Assembly (NCBI GenBank): GCA_965219305.1
Contig: OZ244725.1
Span: 1,302,001 to 1,366,000 of the forward strand
Length of the DNA: 64,000 nt
Source of the DNA: DATHTS01 sp965219305
GTDB taxonomy: Bacteria; Acidobacteriota; Blastocatellia; Pyrinomonadales; Pyrinomonadaceae
Reading direction: 5' to 3'
Part shown: in pieces, positions 27,051-34,077 of the stretch
Layout of the letters: each line of letters begins with the position of its first letter
Numbering within the stretch: the first letter of the stretch is position 1
Program-made: the position numbers and the translations under genes
Notes under the pieces: model-generated
Seen by the model: the letters and a program-made list of their open reading frames with translations, nothing else
Told to the model about the DNA's origin: nothing
Database searches by the model: none

Positions 27051-27713
27051 TTACTTGTTATCAAAATGAGACTCTAAAAATTCCAACCATTCATCCATTC
27101 CCGCGCCGGTTTTCGATGAAACTTCAAAAATCTGCATTCCGGGACGCACGGCTTCGATGCTGGCGTGGGCGGCTTGTTTGTCGAATTCGACGGCTTTGGC
27201 TAAATCCATTTTGGTAATTATCGCCGTGTCCGCCGTATTGAAAATCGTCGGATATTTGCGCGGTTTGTCTTCGCCTTCGGTCGTGGACATCAGCACGACG
27301 CGCAGAGCTTCGCCGAGATCGTAGCTCGACGGGCAGACGAGATTGCCGACGTTTTCGATAAACAGAAAATCTAGTTCGTTCAAATCCCAATCTTCCAGCG
27401 ATTTTTCGACCATCGCGGCTTCGAGATGGCAGATCGTTCCGGTAATAATTTGTTTGGCGGGAACTTCGGCGCGGGCGAGACGCTTTGCATCGTTCTCCGT
27501 TTCCAGATCGCCGACGAGCGCGGCGACTTTGTAGTTTTCTTTTAACGACGTGAGCGTTTTTTCGAGAAAAGCCGTTTTGCCCGAACCGGGACTCGAAACA
27601 AGACTGACGACAAAAACATTCGCCGCTTCAAAACGCTTTCTCAATTCTCGCGCCAAAACATCATTGTGTTTCAGCACGTTTTGCCTGACTTCGATTAGCC
27701 GTGTTTGTGTCAT
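27051..27713 (-). CDS. hypB: Nickel-insertion GTPase HypB
   Basis: GTPase that works with HypA to insert nickel into the hydrogenase large subunit. 220 aa. Walker A is SSPGSGKTAFLEKT (about 38-50), followed by GDLETENDAKR, FIENVGNLVCP with the conserved metal-binding Cys, and the guanine motif TKMDLAKA. The N-terminal His-rich nickel-storage stretch of some HypBs is absent. A fold-back element starts 2 bp before its ATG on the hypA side. Confidence 0.95.
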   Translation of the reverse strand: MTQTRLIEVRQNVLKHNDVLARELRKRFEAANVFVVSLVSSPGSGKTAFLEKTLTSLKENYKVAALVGDLETENDAKRLARAEVPAKQIITGTICHLEAAMVEKSLEDWDLNELDFLFIENVGNLVCPSSYDLGEALRVVLMSTTEGEDKPRKYPTIFNTADTAIITKMDLAKAVEFDKQAAHASIEAVRPGMQIFEVSSKTGAGMDEWLEFLESHFDNK

Positions 27714-27715
27714 AT

Positions 27716-27845
27716 TTTTTTGCCGCGGATTACGCGGATTGCGCGGATTTAAGAAGAGATTTAGAAATGCAAAAAATTATAAGAAAAGACGTAGCAAAAC
27801 TTCTTATTTATCCGCGTTCATCCGCGCAATCCGCGGCAAAAATTT
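27716..27845. repeat. Fold-back element between hypB and hypA
   Basis: Left arm TTTTTGCCGCGGATTACGCG... (27716-27751, tandem GCGGATT units) and right arm its inverted counterpart (about 27809-27845). The right arm overlaps the hypA 3' end and supplies its last ~7 codons and stop. Confidence 0.85.
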
Positions 27846-28188
27846 CTTCGATTTCCAACGCCGTAACCTGTAATTCCTTCCCGCTGATAATTTCCGTCGC
27901 GGGCGTTTCGCAGGTCGGGCAAACTAAGTTATTTATCGCACCGAGCGTTTTTTCCGCTTCGCATTTTTCGCAAAAAATGACGACGGGAATTTCTTTTATT
28001 TCAAGCCGCGATTTTTCTAAATTCGTTCCCTGACAGGCGATTTCCCACGAAAATTCAAGCGCGTCTTTGACCACGCCGGAAAGTGCGCCGAGCGTCAGAT
28101 GAACCGCTTCTATCTTTGCGCCGCCGCGTTTTTCCGATTCTTCCGTCGCCATTTCGATAATGCTCAGCGCGATTGAAAGTTCGTGCAT
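27808..28188 (-). CDS. hypA: Nickel metallochaperone HypA
   Basis: Nickel chaperone for [NiFe]-hydrogenase (and often urease). The ATG at 28188 is chosen because it yields MHELS with the Ni-binding His2; the frame extends three codons up to a TTG. The zinc site FCEKC ... VCPTC is at about 74-96. The last residues (AADCADERG) come from the adjacent fold-back element and are not part of the normal HypA tail. Confidence 0.94.
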   Translation of the reverse strand: MHELSIALSIIEMATEESEKRGGAKIEAVHLTLGALSGVVKDALEFSWEIACQGTNLEKSRLEIKEIPVVIFCEKCEAEKTLGAINNLVCPTCETPATEIISGKELQVTALEIEEIFAADCADERG

Positions 28189-28284
28189 AATTTTCAAGCG
28201 AACAGCGTAAAAAAATTCATTCGCGCCGTTTCATCTGAAACGTAACGAGTTTCAATTTCGATCAATAAAGAAATAATCGCCGTC

Positions 28285-28467
28285 TTACATCGTGCTGATA
28301 CGAATGTAGCGTTTGATGTCCGGCAAACTGACGATCACCGCCGCCGCCGCAAGCGCGACGACCGCGCCGCCGACGACCATCCACGCTACGTTTCCTACTG
28401 AAGTTTCCGAATCTCTTCTTGAAACTTTTCGTCTGTTATCTCTTCTTTCCATTTCGTTATGACGCAT
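28285..28467 (-). CDS. Small single-pass membrane protein (DUF6893-like)
   Basis: 60 aa with a basic N-terminus, one transmembrane segment (about 28-47) and the ending SLPDIKRYIRISTM. An AGGAGC ribosome site sits 8 nt before the ATG, so it is a real gene. Size, ending and position beside hydrogenase accessory genes match the DUF6893-type small proteins I associate with group 1h hydrogenase loci of Actinobacteria. Role unknown. Confidence 0.7.
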   Translation of the reverse strand: MRHNEMERRDNRRKVSRRDSETSVGNVAWMVVGGAVVALAAAAVIVSLPDIKRYIRISTM

Positions 28468-28491
28468 AATTTTGTTGCTCCTTGTTTTTTA

Positions 28492-29013
28492 TTATACCAC
28501 CGCACTTTTACGGTTTTCATTCAGAATTTCTTCGATGAGTTGTTCGATAATTTTAACGGCTTCGACGACCGCCAATTCGACAACTTCGTTCATTCCCATT
28601 TTTTCCTCACCTTTGTTCAACATTTCCGGTTCACAGCCGACGAGCAGAATTCTTTTCAGATCGCCGCCCATTGATTTGACCATTGCCAGAACTTTCAACG
28701 GATTCATTCCGTGCGGATCGAGTGCGGCATTTTCTTCGAGATTTTCGTCGAGTTCCGCCAAATCCGGTTCGATCGTGTAAAGCGTCCCGATCTCGCCGCC
28801 GCGCGGAGTCGCGTCCACAAAGATCGTTACGTCTTCAATTCCGTCGAGCAAAGTGTAAGCCAGATCAAGACCGCGAATTCCGAAATCCACGACGCGCACG
28901 TTTTCCGGCAAATCTTTTTTTAATAATTCACGCGCAACTTCGCTGCCGAAAGCGTCGTCGCCCATAAAAATGTTGCCGATTCCGGCGATTAAGATTTTCG
29001 TCTGCTTGCTCAT
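28492..29013 (-). CDS. Hydrogenase maturation endopeptidase (HyaD/HycI family)
   Basis: Nickel-dependent protease that removes the C-terminal extension of the hydrogenase large subunit after nickel insertion. 173 aa. N-terminal GIGNIFMGDDAFGSEVA contains the conserved metal-ligand Asp/Glu set, and a later LVGCEPEM motif is typical. Start is ATG 29013, which overlaps the stop of the preceding gene as TGATG, so the two are translationally coupled. Confidence 0.92.
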   Translation of the reverse strand: MSKQTKILIAGIGNIFMGDDAFGSEVARELLKKDLPENVRVVDFGIRGLDLAYTLLDGIEDVTIFVDATPRGGEIGTLYTIEPDLAELDENLEENAALDPHGMNPLKVLAMVKSMGGDLKRILLVGCEPEMLNKGEEKMGMNEVVELAVVEAVKIIEQLIEEILNENRKSAVV

Positions 29014-29315
29014 CAATCTTCAAACGGTTCGATCTCTTCCGGCGAAAAGAAAAAACGATGTCCGGGCTGGCGCAGCATTCCCAAATCTTTTCCCGGATCG
29101 TCTTCTAAAACCACGGCGAGCTGAATTCTGTCTTCGTAATCCTGCTCGATTGATTCGATGATCGCGATCTGATTCGCCAACGCCATATCGAAAACGTCGG
29201 CGTTTTTCTTCGGGCGCAAAATTACGCGCGAACCTTTTTTCACATCAACGCCGGAAATCGTAACTTTTTCAAGCGGTTCGTGTTCTTCGAGAATTTGCCA
29301 ATCTAATTCGTTCAT
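29013..29315 (-). CDS. Hydrogenase-cluster accessory protein (100 aa)
   Basis: A small acidic beta-rich protein (VTISGVDVKKGSRVILRPKK, then AVVLEDDPGKDLG). It overlaps the maturation protease by one base (TGATG), so it belongs to the operon. Similar small genes occur next to group 1h hydrogenase proteases in other phyla, but no function is known to me. Confidence 0.75.
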   Translation of the reverse strand: MNELDWQILEEHEPLEKVTISGVDVKKGSRVILRPKKNADVFDMALANQIAIIESIEQDYEDRIQLAVVLEDDPGKDLGMLRQPGHRFFFSPEEIEPFED

Positions 29316-29323
29316 TTTTTTTG

Positions 29324-29507
29324 TTTGCCCGCGAAATACGCGAAAAAGCGCGAAAGAAGAGAAATTTTAGCCACAGATGAGCACAGATATACACGGATAA
29401 AATAAAGATTTTATTTGATGAAAATCTAAAAAATATCTGTGTTCATCTGTGTAAATCTGTGGTTTCATATTTTTTTTTCGCGTCCTTTAGCGTGTTTCGC
29501 GGGCAAA
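29324..29507. repeat. Nested fold-back elements
   Basis: Outer arms GCCCGCGAAATACGCGAAAA... (29324-29355) and inverted counterpart ending at 29507. Inside them sits a complete second element: TTTTAGCCACAGATGAGCAC... (29365-29397) and its inverted partner (29434-29464). One element appears to have inserted in another. It lies between the 355-aa and 100-aa genes. Confidence 0.85.
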
Positions 29508-29510
29508 AAT

Positions 29511-30578
29511 TTATTCTCCTTTTCCAACCTTTTTCAAATCGCGTTTCGACGTTCCGTGCAGTTTCATCATCAATTCCGGCGACATCGTTTCCGTTCGTTC
29601 GAGCATTGCCCGCGTTCGTTCGTCCGCGCCGCGCATCTGGTGTTTTTCGTCGTCGGTCAGCGTCATAATCCGCAGCGCGAGCATCTCGTCAATTTCCGTC
29701 CCGTCGAAATAATCGCCCATACTTTCCGGCGCGATCTGCGGGTAATCATACAAAATTATCGGCGACGACAAGACGAAATCTTTTTCCGGTTCTTCGCCGA
29801 CGAGAATGGGAAAAGTGCCGATATTTTTGCAGTTTTCGGCGATTTCCTTAAACTCTTCCGGCGGATCGAGAAGCGAAACGAATTCGCCGCCGTTCGCTTT
29901 TAAGATCGTGTGAGTCGAAACAAACGCGCGATTCAGCGCGTCTTCGCGGCTCTGATCTTCGTGGAATTTTGTTTCGTTTAAAATTTGAATATTGACTTTA
30001 TAAAGATTTTTCGCCGCAGTTTTTTCAATCTTTATTTCAATTTTGCCTTCGACAAATTCCTTTTTCCTGACAATTATTCCGGCGATTTTTTCATTTTCAT
30101 CGCGCAAAAATTCATTTTCGCTTTCCGCCGCAAAACTGAATTTATGTTCAAGTTTTTCGCCCGCCGACTCGCTCAAATTCAAATTTGGCAGATCGAATTC
30201 GCGCTCGACGGCTTCCTGCCACGTCTGAAAAAGTTTTCCGCCGACTTCCAGCGATTGAACATTTTGAAAATCCGAATCTGTAAAATCGTTTTCATCAAAA
30301 TCATCATTCGTCCGCCCGACTTCGCGCGTGACCATCTGCAAAAAACGGATTTTCACATCGAGCGTCGCGCCGTCATCTCCCGAAATCAAACATTCCGTCC
30401 GCATCAAACAAGCGTCCGTGCCGTTCTGCATCTCGGAAAATTTCTCTGGATAAACCGCGCCGAAATTCCAACGCTGCTGATTTTTTATCGCCGACGGACG
30501 ATATGGATAAAGTATGTAACCTTCGTAAAGCACGGCGTTGGCGATTTTTTCTACTTTTTCGAGATTCATAAAATTCAT
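29511..30578 (-). CDS. Hydrogenase-associated hypothetical protein (355 aa)
   Basis: A large soluble acidic protein (start LEKVEKIANAVLYEGYILYPYRPSA). This type of protein is found with group 1h-like [NiFe]-hydrogenase operons in Actinobacteria and Acidobacteria beside DUF5947 and DUF6084, where it is thought to take part in assembly or electron transfer; the function is unproven. Two in-frame ATGs (30578, 30569) are possible. The stop lies at the edge of the nested fold-back element. Confidence 0.75.
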   Translation of the reverse strand: MNFMNLEKVEKIANAVLYEGYILYPYRPSAIKNQQRWNFGAVYPEKFSEMQNGTDACLMRTECLISGDDGATLDVKIRFLQMVTREVGRTNDDFDENDFTDSDFQNVQSLEVGGKLFQTWQEAVEREFDLPNLNLSESAGEKLEHKFSFAAESENEFLRDENEKIAGIIVRKKEFVEGKIEIKIEKTAAKNLYKVNIQILNETKFHEDQSREDALNRAFVSTHTILKANGGEFVSLLDPPEEFKEIAENCKNIGTFPILVGEEPEKDFVLSSPIILYDYPQIAPESMGDYFDGTEIDEMLALRIMTLTDDEKHQMRGADERTRAMLERTETMSPELMMKLHGTSKRDLKKVGKGE

Positions 30579-30586
30579 TCACACGA

Positions 30587-31027
30587 TTATTCAGATGTCG
30601 CCGTTGTTTTCACGATGTTTGCCTCACTATTCCAACAATCCAATCCGAGTTTTACTTGTATCTGTGAGTTACTTTTTGTTGCACTCGATTTTTTAACTTT
30701 TAACGCAACACGATAAACAAAATATGGCTTTTCATCCACATATAACCAAACATCAATAGCATATTTTCCCTTTTCAAGTTCCTTAAACTCAAAGAATCCA
30801 TCCTCATCTGTGAAAATTGAAGACAGTAAATTTTGTTCTTCATCAAGTTTTATTAAATCAACTTTTGTTTTTGCTATCGGTGCTTCCGTTTTGTCATTCC
30901 AGATAACTTTGCCATTCAAACTATTAACTTTAAGAGTTTCAATAGGACAAATAGCTTGAGCAAAACCTTGATAAATTATGGTTAAGCAAAATAAAACAAT
31001 TAAAATTGAAATTCTGATTTTTTTCAT
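30587..31027 (-). CDS. Secreted carboxypeptidase-regulatory/Cna-B-like protein
   Basis: Signal peptide (about 1-23) followed by one beta-sandwich domain of the CarboxypepD-regulatory/Cna-B type (VNSLNGKVIWNDKTEAPI, DEDGFFEFKELEKGKYAIDV). It is AT-rich and unlike its operon neighbours, and a secreted domain makes little sense in a maturation operon. It is probably an insertion between DUF6084 and the 355-aa gene. Confidence 0.7.
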   Translation of the reverse strand: MKKIRISILIVLFCLTIIYQGFAQAICPIETLKVNSLNGKVIWNDKTEAPIAKTKVDLIKLDEEQNLLSSIFTDEDGFFEFKELEKGKYAIDVWLYVDEKPYFVYRVALKVKKSSATKSNSQIQVKLGLDCWNSEANIVKTTATSE

Positions 31028-31061
31028 ATAGTGAAATGTATTGTTGTAATCAATTTTATAA

Positions 31062-31733
31062 CTAATTCGTGTAACCGCTCGCCGTTTCTTTGACTTCGAT
31101 TTCTTCTTCCGGCAAAAGTTTTTCCAAAGTTTGTTCCCACGTCGGAATTCCGTGTTTGATTTTGTAATTTAACAATCTTTCAAAAACATCGCGCCGGATT
31201 CTCAGCCAATTTCCGTTCGGGTAATAGGTTTCCATCATTTCCTGCCAGACGTTTGCCGGAAATCGGAAAGTTGATTCTTTGTTCCACGAAATCCGGCTGA
31301 TCTGCACATTTCCGAGTTCATTTTCGTAAAAAACCGTTCCTGAAAATAGAAACAAAAGCGGAATTTCGCCGCCGCTCAAACCCGCGAAATATTTTGTCGC
31401 CGCGATGTTGAAATCGTATGTGCAGTAAACCGGAAGATTTACCGTCGTTTCGCCCGAAAACGGCTGAATCACGGTGTCGGCGTGTGTCCACAGCATTGAT
31501 GTTAAAGTTTTTCCCCATCGGTCGGGTTCGCCGAAAAGATCGAGCATTTTCTTTTTCTCGGCTTCGCTGTATTGGCGGCGGTTCGGTTCGATATTTATCT
31601 GACAACGAAGCGCGACGGTCTGAATTCGCTCATCCTTTTTCGCGTTCGTAACCTGCAATTTAAAATGCAGAAGCGGCGCGGCGGCGTGCGGAACGGCTTC
31701 GACGGATTCGACTTTGAAATCAAGATCAGGCAT
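31062..31733 (-). CDS. DUF6084 family hydrogenase-accessory protein
   Basis: 223 aa. Diagnostic stretches as remembered for DUF6084: LRCQINIEPNRRQYS, LFGEPDRWGKTL, VYCTYDFNIAATKYF and LLFLFSGTVFY. The family is found almost only in group 1h-type [NiFe]-hydrogenase loci. It overlaps the DUF5947 gene by 8 bp. Biochemical role unknown. Confidence 0.85.
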   Translation of the reverse strand: MPDLDFKVESVEAVPHAAAPLLHFKLQVTNAKKDERIQTVALRCQINIEPNRRQYSEAEKKKMLDLFGEPDRWGKTLTSMLWTHADTVIQPFSGETTVNLPVYCTYDFNIAATKYFAGLSGGEIPLLFLFSGTVFYENELGNVQISRISWNKESTFRFPANVWQEMMETYYPNGNWLRIRRDVFERLLNYKIKHGIPTWEQTLEKLLPEEEIEVKETASGYTN

Positions 31734-32379
31734 TTACCGCTTCTCCTTTTTCAACGCGCGCGTTTTTTCTTAAATCTTCGTAAAACTTTTTGATCTCGCG
31801 CCAGACGACCGTTCCGCCGGAAAGTCCGCGCCAATGTCCGCGAATCAAGCCGACAAGCCGGAAACATTCGTCAATCGGCGCGATGTAATATTCGTGCGCG
31901 TCACCGGTTCTGTTGACCAATAATGCTTCTACATCGGGTTTTATATTTTTCAAAACCGGATTATTTTCGGTTATTTCGTTCCACGATTCGAGCGACAACA
32001 TTGATTCGGTCGCGCCCGCCGGACTCGGGTAAAGCGCGACGATCTTCTCTTCCGTCGAACTGTAAAAAAAGAATGCCAACTGTATCGGAATATTCAAACT
32101 TCCCCAAGCCGCGTCGGACAAATTGAAATTTTCCAGAAAACGCGCCCTGTCGGGAATGACTTGATAGCGCGTGTCGTGCGGATTATCGAAAAGAATCATA
32201 CACGGTCGGCACGAACAAATGATTTGCCGCGTCATCGGCTCGATCAGATGCGGATGCTCGTCCGCGATCTCGTTTCCGCACAACTCGCAACGCTCCGCCG
32301 GAGGTCTTTGACTTGCGAATTTCTTTAAAGCAGCGAACGGCGAACGGTTTTTGTTTTCCGAAACTTCTTTCATTGTCAA
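31726..32379 (-). CDS. DUF5947 family hydrogenase-accessory protein
   Basis: 217 aa with a cysteine-rich N-terminal part (RCELCGNEI at about 31-39, then CSCRPC) suited to metal binding, followed by a conserved core (YQVIPDRARFL, YIAPIDECFRLVGLIRGHWRG). Members accompany group 1h-type hydrogenases. It is the first gene of the leftward operon; its promoter must lie in 32380-32683 or in the ppsA relic upstream. Confidence 0.87.
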   Translation of the reverse strand: MTMKEVSENKNRSPFAALKKFASQRPPAERCELCGNEIADEHPHLIEPMTRQIICSCRPCMILFDNPHDTRYQVIPDRARFLENFNLSDAAWGSLNIPIQLAFFFYSSTEEKIVALYPSPAGATESMLSLESWNEITENNPVLKNIKPDVEALLVNRTGDAHEYYIAPIDECFRLVGLIRGHWRGLSGGTVVWREIKKFYEDLRKNARVEKGEAVNA

Positions 32380-32456
32380 CTAAACCAAATTCTAACATAA
32401 CCCATTAAATTTTCCGATTAAAAGGGTTGAAACTCAGAATTTATTTTTTGATTTAA

Positions 32457-32599
32457 TCAACTATCGGCTAAATTCTTTTCCGTTTGTAAAATATGCTGCG
32501 TCATCTCAATCACTGTGTTCGGATTCAGAGAAATAGAATTGATTCCCTTTTCGACAAGCAAGTCGGCGAATTTATGATAACAACGCTTTTTATAAAACA
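32457..32599 (-). pseudogene. Relic of phosphoenolpyruvate synthase (ppsA) 3' end
   Basis: A minus-strand frame reading HKFADLLVEKGINSISLNPN followed by TVIEMT...EKNLADS and a stop at 32457. This is the typical C-terminus of PEP synthase (pyruvate, water dikinase). The frame has an in-frame TAA at about 32600 and no upstream remainder, so it is only the last ~42 codons. It marks a past recombination or deletion just upstream of the hydrogenase operon. Confidence 0.7.
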
Positions 32600-32683
32600 A
32601 TTAAATGTGTAATTTACAAAAATTTACATTCAAATCCTTCTTTCGCGTCATCTATTTGTTATACAATTTGACCTTTAATTATT

Positions 32684-33997
32684 ATGCAATTAAAGCAACT
32701 TACAGGGAAAAAATACATCTTCGGCTTATTAGCCGTAGTTCTTCTCATTTCTTTCGGAATTTCGTGCGGAAAAAAAGAAACGGCGGGCGAAAATAAAACG
32801 GAAGGCGAAAACAATCAAAGTCAGACGATAAATATCACGGTTGATAAATCGGTCGCCCGTGAAGTTCCTTCTTATGTTCAGGCGACCGGAAGTATGGTCG
32901 CTGACGAAACTTCCGACATCGCATCGAAAGCGGCGGGAAAAGTCGTCAATGTTTACGCAAATGTCGGCGAATTCGTAACGCGCGGAAGCGTTATTGCAAA
33001 ACTCGATGATAACGATGCAAAACTTCGCGTCGCCGAAGCGCAGGCGAATGTAAAGCAGCAGCAAGCTAGCGTTCGCCAAGCGGAAGCGCGTCTCGGTTTG
33101 ACGGCGAACGGAACTTTTAATTCGTCGGCAATTCCCGAAGTTCGTTCAGCGTCGGCAAATTACGAACAGGCACTCGCCGAATTGCGCCAAGCCGAAGCCA
33201 ACGAAAAGCGTTATCGTGAATTGGTCGAAACCGGCGATGTGGCGATGATAACTTACGAGCAATACCGCACGAACCGCGACACGGCGCAGGCGCGTGTCAA
33301 TGCCGCTAAACAAGCCTTAGAAGCGTCGGTAAACACCGCGAAACAAAGCAACGAAGCAATAAAATCCGCACAAGCTGCTGTCGAAGCTTCGCAAACACAA
33401 GTTGCGACGGCGCAGGCGGCAATTAACGATTTAGTAATTCGCGCACCGTTTTCCGGTTACATCAGCGCACGTCCGACAGCGGTCGGCGAATATGTAACGT
33501 CGGCTTCGCCCGTGGCGACGATTTTGCGGACGAATCCGATCAAAGTTCAGATCCAAGTCGCCGAAGCCGACGTGCCTTTTATCACGATCGGACGCGGCGT
33601 TTCGGTCGAAGTTGATGCTTATAAAGACCGCAAATTCGGCGGCACGGTTTCGGCGATAAATCCTTCGGTTGATCCGGCATCACGCGCGGCAATCGTCGAA
33701 GCGCAGATCGAAAACAACGATAACGCTTTGCGTTCTGGAATGTTTGCGACCGTGAACATCGTCCGTCAGGGAGGAAACACGGGAATTTTCGTTCCGAAAT
33801 CGGCGGTTTACAACGATCAGGCGACGCAGAGTTACCGCGTTTTCGTGATCGAAGAAAATGTCGCCAAATTAAAAGTCGTCCAACTCGGAACGGCGGAAAA
33901 CGACACGATGCAGATTTTGTCCGGCTTAAACGCCGATCAAATCGTGGCAACGGGTAATTTAGATCAATTATACGAAGGAGCGAAAGTCGTCTTTTAA
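32684..33997 (+). CDS. RND efflux periplasmic adaptor (membrane fusion protein)
   Basis: Links the inner-membrane RND pump to the outer-membrane channel. 437 aa; lipoprotein signal with lipobox FGISC (about 22-26). A barrel-sandwich (VASKAAGKVVNVYANVGEFV), a long coiled-coil hairpin (about 120-245, Ala/Gln-rich) and a beta-barrel/membrane-proximal part follow. First gene of the operon, 80 bp before the pump; a 30-bp perfect hairpin lies between them. Confidence 0.92.
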   Translation: MQLKQLTGKKYIFGLLAVVLLISFGISCGKKETAGENKTEGENNQSQTINITVDKSVAREVPSYVQATGSMVADETSDIASKAAGKVVNVYANVGEFVTRGSVIAKLDDNDAKLRVAEAQANVKQQQASVRQAEARLGLTANGTFNSSAIPEVRSASANYEQALAELRQAEANEKRYRELVETGDVAMITYEQYRTNRDTAQARVNAAKQALEASVNTAKQSNEAIKSAQAAVEASQTQVATAQAAINDLVIRAPFSGYISARPTAVGEYVTSASPVATILRTNPIKVQIQVAEADVPFITIGRGVSVEVDAYKDRKFGGTVSAINPSVDPASRAAIVEAQIENNDNALRSGMFATVNIVRQGGNTGIFVPKSAVYNDQATQSYRVFVIEENVAKLKVVQLGTAENDTMQILSGLNADQIVATGNLDQLYEGAKVVF

Positions 33998-34068
33998 AGT
34001 GCTGAGTGCCGAGTGCTAAGTGCTGAGTTTTATTTTCACTCAGCACTTAGCACTCGGCACTCAGCACT
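33998..34068. repeat. Perfect 30-bp inverted heptanucleotide repeat in the efflux operon
   Basis: Four AGTGCTG-type heptanucleotides at 33998-34027 and their exact complement at 34039-34068, with an 11-nt loop. It begins right at the adaptor stop codon and ends 10 bp before the pump start. In mRNA this would be a 30-bp stem that could set the adaptor/pump ratio or protect the upstream message. Confidence 0.9.
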
Positions 34069-34077
34069 CGAATTTTT

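Noticed and set aside
33998..34068. CIRCE (HrcA) operator
   Set aside because: It contains GAGTGCTAA and TTAGCACTC, but in the opposite order to CIRCE, and it is explained by heptanucleotide repeats.
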